Below are positions 1 through 5,425 of a DNA stretch of 5,425 nt, in pieces; within the stretch, counting starts at the first letter, position 1; each line of letters starts with the position of its first letter. Location of the stretch: NCBI GenBank assembly GCA_020426065.1, contig JAGQQT010000307.1, forward strand, positions 1 to 5,425, given 5' to 3'. The translations under genes were made by a program, and so were the position numbers. Source of the DNA: Planctomycetaceae bacterium. GTDB lineage: Bacteria > Planctomycetota > Planctomycetia > Planctomycetales > Planctomycetaceae. Below the pieces are notes generated by a model that ran no database searches, was not told the origin of the DNA, and was given only the letters and a program-made list of their open reading frames with translations.

Positions 1-813
1 TGGCTCCGCAAGCTGGTTGAAGGTTTGCAGGACCAGCACATTGGACTGGTTACCGGAAACCGCTGGTACGTTCCCAGCTCACCGAAACTGGGAACCCTCA
101 GCTGCTACTTCTGGAATATCTTCGCCATCCCGATGATGAATGCCGTTGAAATTCCGTGGGGCGGGAGTATTGCCCTGCGGGCAGAAGACATGCGGCCTGG
201 AACACTACGCGATCACCTCGCTCACGCCTTTGGTGAAGACAGCACGCTGGCCACCTACTTCCGTTCCCACAACCAGCATGTCCGCTTCCTGCCCGATCTG
301 ATAGTCCTCAATCATGACGACTGCGGCCTGATGCAGCTTTATAATTTTGTGGTCCGGCAGTACCTCACCGTCCGCATGAACAATCCCCGCTGGCCGCGCG
401 TGGTTCTTTACAACATGTTTCTCGGGCTGCTGATGACCATCTGCCTGCCTGTGGCCTGGATGTTTCCGGAATTCGCTTCTCCGATTTATGTTGGTTACCC
501 CATTCTGACCTGTTCCCTGATTATGCTGGCGATCCACACGCAGAACCTGGTCCGAGAGCGGGTCCGCACGAACTCAAACAAATCTATCTTCTGGGTCACA
601 CCAGCCCGCTTTGCCATGTTCCTGGTTGCCATCCCTGTCATGGCCATACTCAACATCATGGCGACGATCCAGTCCTTCTTCACTAGGGAACACGTCTGGC
701 GCGGCCTCCGTTACCGCTTCGGCCAGAACCCCCGCGTGCTGATCGTTTCAGAAAATACGGAACGTCCGCGACTGGGCAGCGTGGTCGCTCCACTTGCGGA
801 AGTAACCGAATAG
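1..813 (+). CDS. Membrane glycosyltransferase, GT2/GT21-like, C-terminal part (5' end outside window)
   Basis: The frame is open from the first base, so the true start lies upstream; 270 residues are visible and the gene ends with TAG. This looks like the C-terminal half of a processive-type family 2 (or ceramide-glucosyltransferase-like family 21) enzyme that moves a sugar from an activated donor to a lipid or polysaccharide at the inner membrane. Visible signs, counted from the first codon: VTGNRWYVP (17-25), a GGSIALR acceptor-loop motif (54-60), an E79-D80 pair in the position of the third catalytic acidic residue, and an R119-Q120 stretch that could be the degenerate (Q/R)xxRW motif. About three hydrophobic segments follow (around 133-153, 157-175 and 195-217). 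A late VWRGLRYRF segment resembles the WRGRRYR tail common in GT2 membrane enzymes. The nucleotide-binding N-terminal domain is not visible, and the donor and acceptor cannot be named. It converges with folD. Confidence 0.8.
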   Translation, partial: WLRKLVEGLQDQHIGLVTGNRWYVPSSPKLGTLSCYFWNIFAIPMMNAVEIPWGGSIALRAEDMRPGTLRDHLAHAFGEDSTLATYFRSHNQHVRFLPDLIVLNHDDCGLMQLYNFVVRQYLTVRMNNPRWPRVVLYNMFLGLLMTICLPVAWMFPEFASPIYVGYPILTCSLIMLAIHTQNLVRERVRTNSNKSIFWVTPARFAMFLVAIPVMAILNIMATIQSFFTREHVWRGLRYRFGQNPRVLIVSENTERPRLGSVVAPLAEVTE

Positions 814-834
814 TTGCTCACATCCAGATGAAAG

Positions 835-862
835 TTGTCTACTGAAGTGGACAATCACTTTT
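835..862 (+). terminator. Candidate Rho-independent terminator after the glycosyltransferase gene
   Basis: In the convergent gap, TTGTCTAC (835-842) can pair with GTGGACAA (847-854) around a TGAA loop. This gives an 8-bp stem with one G-U pair, followed at once by TCACTTTT. It lies 21 bases after the glycosyltransferase stop codon. The stem is AT-rich and the T-tract is short, so it is a weak terminator at best. On the - strand the same stem is followed by CTTTC, so it could also stop folD transcription weakly. A second stem (863-869 with 874-880) follows but has no T-run. Confidence 0.4.
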
Positions 863-887
863 GAAGCGATGCGTTGCTTCGTCAGAT

Positions 888-1748
888 TTATCCCTGCTGC
901 AGGCGGGCGGCAGTGAGCGTGTTTTTCAGCAGGTTGGCGATGGTCATTGGTCCCACACCGCCCGGAACCGGGGTGATGGCGGACGCGACCTGGCTGGCGG
1001 AAGCAAATTCCACATCGCCGCACAGTCCGTCTTCGGTCCGATTGATTCCGACATCGATTACGATCGCGCCCGGTTTGATCTGGTTTCCGGTCACAAAGTT
1101 CGGACGGCCAATCGCGGCAATTAGGACATCGGCCTGGCGCGTGATTTCGGTAAGGTTTCGCGTGCGGCTGTGGCAGATCGTGACAGTGGCATCGACCCCT
1201 TTCTGAATCAGCAGCAGCCCCATCGGTTTCCCCACGATTTCACTGCGTCCGATCACGACCGCATGCTTGCCAGCCAGATTTGGTTCCACAGAGGCAATCA
1301 GTTGCATGCAACCAGCCGGAGTACAGGGCAAGAACCGGGGACGGCCCTGCACCAGCAGGCCCACGTTTTCCGGGTGAAATGCATCCACATCCTTATGGGG
1401 TGGAATGGCATCGAGAACAGCCTGCTCATCGATCTGCCTGGGGAGCGGAAGCTGGACGAGGATCCCCTGCACTCCCGCATCCGCTTTGAGACGGGCAATG
1501 TGATCGAGCAGTTCCGCCTGAGTTGTTTCCGCGGAGAGCCGGATCAAGGTGCTCTTCATCCCGACCGCTTCGCAGGCTTTCTGCTTGTTTCGCACATACA
1601 CCTGGCTGGCAGGATCTTCTCCCACGAGAATGACCACCAGATGAGGAGCGACTCCTCCGGCGGCGACAAATTCGGAGACTTCGGTGGCGATCTGACTTTT
1701 CAGTTCAGCGGAAATCCGTTTGCCATCAATGAGCGTTGCAGAGGTCAT
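888..1748 (-). CDS. folD: Bifunctional methylenetetrahydrofolate dehydrogenase / methenyltetrahydrofolate cyclohydrolase
   Basis: Cytosolic folate enzyme. It oxidises 5,10-methylene-THF to 5,10-methenyl-THF with NADP+, then hydrolyses that to 10-formyl-THF, supplying purine and formyl-Met synthesis. It is full length (286 aa; family about 280-300). Visible: Y51 and K55 in the YVxxKxKAC catalytic segment, Q99 in GILVQLPLP, DVDAFHP at 120-126 (family usually DVDGFHP), the dinucleotide-binding GRSEIVGKP at 167-175 (family often has N where E170 stands), and the C-terminal signature PVPGGVGPMT at 260-269. The ATG at 1748 is chosen because the family begins just before the IDGKxI segment, and AGGAA lies 3 bases upstream. 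An in-frame TTG at 1793 would add 15 non-conserved residues and overlap ctaB. It starts 31 bases after the ctaB stop and is probably the last gene of the operon. Identification is secure. Confidence 0.97.
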   Translation of the reverse strand: MTSATLIDGKRISAELKSQIATEVSEFVAAGGVAPHLVVILVGEDPASQVYVRNKQKACEAVGMKSTLIRLSAETTQAELLDHIARLKADAGVQGILVQLPLPRQIDEQAVLDAIPPHKDVDAFHPENVGLLVQGRPRFLPCTPAGCMQLIASVEPNLAGKHAVVIGRSEIVGKPMGLLLIQKGVDATVTICHSRTRNLTEITRQADVLIAAIGRPNFVTGNQIKPGAIVIDVGINRTEDGLCGDVEFASASQVASAITPVPGGVGPMTIANLLKNTLTAARLQQG

Positions 1749-1779
1749 CCGTTCCTGGCGCTTTCCGTTCAAATGTTGA

Positions 1780-2703
1780 TTATCGCAAGGCAACTGTAGC
1801 GGCGATCAGCACGATCGGCAGATAAAACAGCGAACAGAACAACAGTTGGCGAGCGGTGAATCGGGATTCCTCTCGGGCAAACCGAATCGTGTAGCCCAGG
1901 TAAACCAGACCGCTCAAACCGGCGATTGCGGCGTAGGTCAGTCCAGCGGATTCCATCAGCACAGGTCCCAGGCTGACAATCAGCAGGGCCACCGCATAAC
2001 AGATGGCAATCAAACCCGTCAGATGCGGGCGGGGCAACTGACCAGGCAGCATGTGGAGTCCGGCAGCCGCGTACTGTTCCCGATACAACCAGGCAATTGC
2101 CAGAAAGTGTGGAAACTGCCACAGGAACATGATGGCGAATAACCAGAGAGCCTCCATGGAAAGTGTGTTGGAGGCCGCGGCAAATCCAAGGACTGGTGGC
2201 ATGGCACCGGGGATGGCACCAATCGTGGTGCAGAAGGAAGAGTATCGCTTGAGTGGAGTGTAGAGGCAGACATACATCACAAGTGTGCTGAGAGTAAGGA
2301 TGGCGGTCAGCGGATTGACGAACAGCCAGAGCTGAAAAAATCCAATCACGCCACAAGCTGTGCCGCAGGCGATCGCTTCGAAAGGCAGCACCCGCCCAGC
2401 CGGGATGGGACGATTCTGCGTGCGAGGCATCAGCAGGTCAGTCCGCTTTTCAATCACCTGGTTGAACATGCTGGAGGCTGCGGCGATCAGGCCGATCCCC
2501 ATCAGCGAATTGAGCAGCAGGATTCCATTCTCAGTCGATCCCCCGCCTACTACAAAACCCATCACGACGGTTGCCAGAACCATCACCGAGATGCGGAGCT
2601 TGGAAAGTTCCACGTAGTCTGTCAGCCTGGTTCGCCAGCTGGAGGTGAACGGCAGCGAAACAGTTTCCCGGCAGGCCGGGTCCACAATGGGAGATGGATT
2701 CAC
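1780..2703 (-). CDS. ctaB: Protoheme IX farnesyltransferase (haem O synthase)
   Basis: Polytopic inner-membrane prenyltransferase of the UbiA superfamily (also called cyoE/COX10). It transfers farnesyl from farnesyl diphosphate to the 2-vinyl group of haem B, giving haem O for haem-copper oxidases. With the GTG start it has 307 residues, the normal length. Visible: DYVELSKLRI at 29-38 (family usually KPR), the first prenyl-diphosphate/Mg motif with N81, E85, D89 and then MPRTxxRP (92-99), YTPLKR at 148-153, GAIPGAMPPVLG at 162-173, and WQFPHF at 195-200 followed by an AGLHMLP segment. About nine hydrophobic segments fit the family. No ATG precedes the conserved region. GTG at 2703 is preferred because GGAA lies 9 bases upstream; TTG at 2718 and 2733 are alternatives, the latter giving 317 aa. 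It follows ctaA, whose product uses haem O. Function is secure, the start is not. Confidence 0.95.
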   Translation of the reverse strand: MNPSPIVDPACRETVSLPFTSSWRTRLTDYVELSKLRISVMVLATVVMGFVVGGGSTENGILLLNSLMGIGLIAAASSMFNQVIEKRTDLLMPRTQNRPIPAGRVLPFEAIACGTACGVIGFFQLWLFVNPLTAILTLSTLVMYVCLYTPLKRYSSFCTTIGAIPGAMPPVLGFAAASNTLSMEALWLFAIMFLWQFPHFLAIAWLYREQYAAAGLHMLPGQLPRPHLTGLIAICYAVALLIVSLGPVLMESAGLTYAAIAGLSGLVYLGYTIRFAREESRFTARQLLFCSLFYLPIVLIAATVALR

Positions 2704-2749
2704 GAGTCTGGATTCCAAATAAACAGGGCTCAAATAACGTGAAAATTGA

Positions 2750-3709
2750 TTAAACAGTCTGGGTGCTGGATCGGGTCAACTGTTCCACACGACAACTGCG
2801 TGCCAGCAGCACACCCGCTGTTCCCACAACCAGCACACCTGTCACCATGTGAGCGGTGCGGGAAACAACTTGGGCGGTCGATTCCGCGACCGCGACAATT
2901 CCGAGTGATGACACACCAAATTTGGCCGCGTAGGTCAAAAGTCCAATCACAACCTGGCAGGTCAGCAATCCGATCAGCATCAGGGCGGACGAACTCAACC
3001 AGTCGATTTTCGTCCGCACGATGGAAATCACCACAATTCCAAACACCAGCAGTGAGAGTAATCCTAATCCGAGATGCTCGGAAATGGGAGCCCGCACGCC
3101 AATTGCCGGATGACGAATCAAGCCACCCAGAGCGTACTGGACGATCAGGTAGATAAACAGAACCGTTGCCATCCAGCGAACCCGCTTGGCCTGTTTGACA
3201 GACTGAGCTGTAGGTGGATTCTGCCAGCGTGGCGAAGCAGCACTCGCGGTGGCGGCCATCAATGCGAAGACAATGGAAGCAAACAGCCCATGCAGCATCG
3301 CCAGTGAAGGGAGCCGCTCCAGCACCCGAAATCCTCCCAGAATTCCCTGGGCAATGACAGCCAGGAGAACTGTTGTGGACAGGATGACGAGCAGACGGGA
3401 AGGCTTTTTCACCCAGCACAGAACCGTCAGCACAATGGCGACCACACCAATCAGGGCTCCTCCCAGACGATGCCCATGCTCCAGGAATTTGTCGTAGGAC
3501 TCCCGATTGGTCCCGATATCCGTCAGCAATGCCAGCCAGGGATAGCCGAACATCGAATACTGATCCGAGCCGGGCCAGTTTGGAAAAGCCAGACCTGCAT
3601 TCGCGGTCGTCGTCATTGCTCCGAAAAAGATGGGCAATAACGCCAAAGCCGTTGTGGCACAGGCACAACGGTAAATCCACGCATCAGATCCAGAGGGGGA
3701 GGACGTCAT
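2750..3709 (-). CDS. ctaA: Haem A synthase (CtaA/COX15 family)
   Basis: Inner-membrane haem protein that oxidises the C8 methyl group of haem O to a formyl group, making haem A for aa3-type cytochrome c oxidase. It has 319 residues and about eight hydrophobic segments in two four-helix halves. The haem-ligand histidines are all visible: H78 or H80 with E77 in the EHGHR motif, H140 (MLHG), H212 (SEHLG) and H287 (RTAHMVTG). Also present are the conserved QGILGGFRV (121-129) and QYALGGLIRH (191-200) helix ends. The first extracytoplasmic loop (about 36-76) contains AFPNWPGSDQ and no cysteine, so the redox cysteine pair of the Bacillus-type enzyme is missing. The ATG at 3709 is chosen because GGA lies 7 bases upstream; an in-frame TTG at 3760 would add 17 residues. 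It lies upstream of ctaB by 16-46 bases depending on the ctaB start. Confidence 0.95.
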   Translation of the reverse strand: MTSSPSGSDAWIYRCACATTALALLPIFFGAMTTTANAGLAFPNWPGSDQYSMFGYPWLALLTDIGTNRESYDKFLEHGHRLGGALIGVVAIVLTVLCWVKKPSRLLVILSTTVLLAVIAQGILGGFRVLERLPSLAMLHGLFASIVFALMAATASAASPRWQNPPTAQSVKQAKRVRWMATVLFIYLIVQYALGGLIRHPAIGVRAPISEHLGLGLLSLLVFGIVVISIVRTKIDWLSSSALMLIGLLTCQVVIGLLTYAAKFGVSSLGIVAVAESTAQVVSRTAHMVTGVLVVGTAGVLLARSCRVEQLTRSSTQTV

Positions 3710-3897
3710 CAAACAGTCCGTCAGGAGAAAGTCGTACTGCAACCTGCCTCGCCATCGCAAAACTCGCGGCAGCGCTCGGAATCAGTTCCGCAGGCGGTCA
3801 TGGCTGTTTTTGGGGTATTGTCCAATTGCGGGGCGGAAACTCAACCCGCGTTCCCACTGCGAATTCCCCTTTGCGACAATGTGACGCGGCCAGAGGC

Positions 3898-5286
3898 TCA
3901 TTTTCCAATACAGAATCGGCTGAAAACGATGTCCAAAAGATCATCTGTGTGGACCTGGCCGAGAATCAGCCCCAATTCCCGCAGTGTTCCCCGCAATTCT
4001 TCGGCAATCAATTCATCGCCGGAACCCTGAGCAGCCAGATCGCAGGCGGCCTGCAGATGTTGGGCGGCCCGGTCGAGAGAATCCCGACAGCGGGCGGCAG
4101 AACTGGCCAGCAACTCCTGCCGTCCCGCTCGCGCTTCGCGGGCGAGCCGGCCAATTTCACTTTTCAGTCGCTCCAGTCCCTCCCTGGAGCGGGCACTGAC
4201 CGGAAACACATTTTCCGGCAGGTCAGACGGAGTGGCGAGCCGATCAGATTTGGTCTGCACACAGAGGCAGGAAATTCCGGTCCGCTCCAGCAGTTCCCGA
4301 TACTGCTCGTTCCGGAGCGCCTCCTCCGGGTCCGGCTGGCATTCCTCGCACCACAGGACAAGATCAGCCTGCTCGGTCTGTTCGTGGCGGGACTGCTGAG
4401 CCAGAGCGGAGATCCCGCTCTGATCGACCTCCCAGCCAGCAGTGTCAATCAATTGAATCGACAGCCCCTGATCCTCCATCATGGCCGAGACATAATCGGT
4501 GGTAGTGCCGCGCTGGTCGGAGACGATTGCCTGTTTGCCGGTGAGCAGATTAAACAGGGTACTTTTCCCGGCGTTCGGCAATCCGGCCAAAACCACATGG
4601 AAGGCGGATCGATGAATCATCCGTCGGCGGGCCTGCTGAGCCAGTTCGTGCATCGCCTCCCGCATCCCCAGTAATCTCTGCAGAAACGCGCCACGCTCGA
4701 CAAAGTCGATGTCCTCATCAACGAAGTCCAGGCCCGCTTCCAGATCCGCCAGGTCGGAAAGTAATTGATCCCGCATCGTTCGCATCTGCCGGGAAATTCC
4801 TCCGGCCAGTTGTGTAAGGGCTCGCTCCAGTTCCTGCTGGGATTTCGCATCGATCACGCCGATCACCGCTTCGGCCTGCAGCAAGGTCATCTTTCCGGCC
4901 AGGACTGCACGCAGCGTAAACTCACCCGGTCCTGCCGGGCGAACTTCCCCCTGACACAATTCATTCAGCAGAGCTTCCAGAACTGGTTGCGATCCCACAG
5001 TGTGAATTTCTGCCGAGGGTTGGCCGGTATAACTTTGCTTTGTCGGCCAGACGAGCAGGGCGATTGGCAAAGGAGCGGCCAGTTCACCAAACGGAATCTC
5101 ACAGCTGTAACATTGCGGAAGCTGGGGATCGATTTCGGTAGGTGGCTGGGCGGTTTGCAGAAATGATTTGAGCACCGCCAGCACATCGGGACCGGACAGG
5201 CGCAGAATTCCCCGCTCGCCACGGCCTGGAGCGGAGGCGATCGCCACAATCGTGGAATTCAGATCCAGTTCGGTTGCCGAATACAT
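3898..5286 (-). CDS. mnmE: tRNA uridine-5-carboxymethylaminomethyl modification GTPase MnmE, divergent form
   Basis: With MnmG this cytosolic GTPase installs the (carboxymethyl)aminomethyl group on U34 of certain tRNAs, using methylene-THF as carbon source. It has 462 residues, the normal length. Order: an N-terminal THF-binding domain (about 1-120, with APGRGERGILRLSG at 19-32); a helical domain interrupted by the G domain; and the C-terminal helices ending in FSRFCIGK, where the terminal CIGK with C459 is the family hallmark. G-domain motifs: G1 GLPNAGKST (235-243) with the K+-binding-type N238, G2 GTTTD (260-264, family GTTRD), G3 DTAGW (281-285), G4 TKSD (345-348, family NKxD), and SAR at 364-366 in the G5 position. 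The ATG at 5286 fits the family start; a TTG at 5376 would add 30 unrelated residues. The N-domain also departs from the family: SYTGQPSAEIHTVGS replaces SYTGEDxxEIHxHGG. The gene is the first of the - strand series, 188 bases before ctaA. Confidence 0.95.
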   Translation of the reverse strand: MYSATELDLNSTIVAIASAPGRGERGILRLSGPDVLAVLKSFLQTAQPPTEIDPQLPQCYSCEIPFGELAAPLPIALLVWPTKQSYTGQPSAEIHTVGSQPVLEALLNELCQGEVRPAGPGEFTLRAVLAGKMTLLQAEAVIGVIDAKSQQELERALTQLAGGISRQMRTMRDQLLSDLADLEAGLDFVDEDIDFVERGAFLQRLLGMREAMHELAQQARRRMIHRSAFHVVLAGLPNAGKSTLFNLLTGKQAIVSDQRGTTTDYVSAMMEDQGLSIQLIDTAGWEVDQSGISALAQQSRHEQTEQADLVLWCEECQPDPEEALRNEQYRELLERTGISCLCVQTKSDRLATPSDLPENVFPVSARSREGLERLKSEIGRLAREARAGRQELLASSAARCRDSLDRAAQHLQAACDLAAQGSGDELIAEELRGTLRELGLILGQVHTDDLLDIVFSRFCIGK

Positions 5287-5385
5287 TGCCTGAATCCGAA
5301 TCCGTTTGAAATCTGGTACCTGGATGAGATGGGGAAGTCTACCCTTCCACACATGGACATTCTCTGATGCCCGCAAATCCTCATT

Positions 5386-5400
5386 CGCGTTCTGAACGCG
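5386..5400. promoter_or_regulatory. Perfect 15-base palindrome, possible operator
   Basis: CGCGTTC-T-GAACGCG has two perfectly complementary 7-base arms around a single T. It lies 99 bases upstream of the mnmE ATG and 8 bases to the left of a TATAAT hexamer. The single-base centre makes a hairpin unlikely and fits a site for a dimeric DNA-binding protein. I do not recognise the regulator. The palindrome is seen directly; its role is inferred. Confidence 0.35.
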
Positions 5401-5406
5401 GAAGCG

Positions 5407-5414
5407 GTTATAAT
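5407..5414. promoter_or_regulatory. Possible -10 element, orientation uncertain
   Basis: On the + strand, 5409-5414 is a perfect TATAAT. On the - strand, 5412-5407 reads TATAAC (5 of 6 matches). Read as -, it would serve mnmE with a leader of about 115 bases, and its -35 would lie beyond the window. Read as +, it would serve a divergent gene outside the window, but no good -35 is seen at 16-18 bases spacing. Weak evidence alone; the adjacent palindrome strengthens it a little. Confidence 0.3.
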
Positions 5415-5425
5415 CGAACCGATCA

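Noticed and set aside
863..880. 7-bp hairpin (GAAGCGA/TTGCTTC) between the glycosyltransferase and folD genes
   Set aside because: Not followed by a T-tract on either strand, so not called as a terminator on its own.
1170..1799. Open frame on the + strand (209 codons) opposite folD
   Set aside because: Fully antisense to a well-conserved gene, rich in His/Gln/Arg as expected of a shadow, with no family motif.
1769..2356. Second - strand frame inside ctaB (195 codons)
   Set aside because: Out-of-frame shadow of ctaB; the true frame carries the UbiA-family motifs throughout.
2730..3680. Second long - strand frame inside ctaA (316 codons)
   Set aside because: It overlaps ctaA in another frame, is rich in Cys, Arg, Gly and Ser with no membrane pattern, while the ctaA frame has all family motifs.
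3529..4674. Long open frame on the + strand (381 codons) spanning the antisense of ctaA and mnmE
   Set aside because: It lies opposite two clearly recognised genes, crosses the intergenic gap between them, has low-complexity composition and no recognisable domain; a shadow of codon bias.
5259..5384. 41-codon - strand frame overlapping the mnmE start
   Set aside because: No Shine-Dalgarno sequence, no recognisable motif, and it ends inside mnmE in another frame; most likely chance, though a coupled leader cannot be excluded.
1..5425. tRNA/rRNA genes, CRISPR arrays, insertion sequences, riboswitches
   Set aside because: No repeat-spacer pattern, terminal inverted repeats, transposase motifs or structured RNA signatures were seen; almost the whole window is accounted for by five genes.

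Overview
The window is a compact stretch of ordinary bacterial chromosome of moderately high GC (mid-50s % judged by eye). It holds five protein genes and no RNA genes, mobile elements or CRISPR. The protein families and their sequence details suggest an aerobic Gram-negative-type bacterium, most likely a member of the Planctomycetota. The clues are the divergent MnmE, the COX10-like NxxxE motif in the haem O synthase, and starts with weak or no Shine-Dalgarno sequence. This placement comes from recognition, not from a search.

Layout. On the + strand at the left edge is the 3' end of a membrane glycosyltransferase (family GT2/GT21-like), which runs off the window. A 74-base convergent gap with a candidate hairpin terminator separates it from four genes on the - strand. 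Read in the direction of transcription, right to left, these are: mnmE (tRNA wobble-uridine modification GTPase), a 188-base gap, ctaA (haem A synthase), ctaB (haem O synthase), and folD (methylene-THF dehydrogenase/cyclohydrolase). The ctaA-ctaB and ctaB-folD spacings are only about 15-50 and 31 bases, so these three are probably co-transcribed. The larger gap after mnmE leaves it open whether ctaA has its own promoter. At the right edge, upstream of mnmE, a perfect 15-base palindrome lies 8 bases from a TATAAT hexamer and is the best regulatory candidate in the window.

How the genes fit together. CtaB converts haem B to haem O and CtaA converts haem O to haem A, the cofactor of aa3-type cytochrome c oxidases. 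FolD makes and consumes 5,10-methylene-THF, and MnmE (with MnmG, not in this window) uses methylene-THF as one-carbon donor. A metabolic link between folD and mnmE is therefore possible, but the sequence does not prove it. No wholly new system is visible. The points most worth a second look are the altered GTPase motifs and shortened switch II of MnmE, the haem A synthase without extracytoplasmic cysteine pairs, and the palindrome/-10 element.
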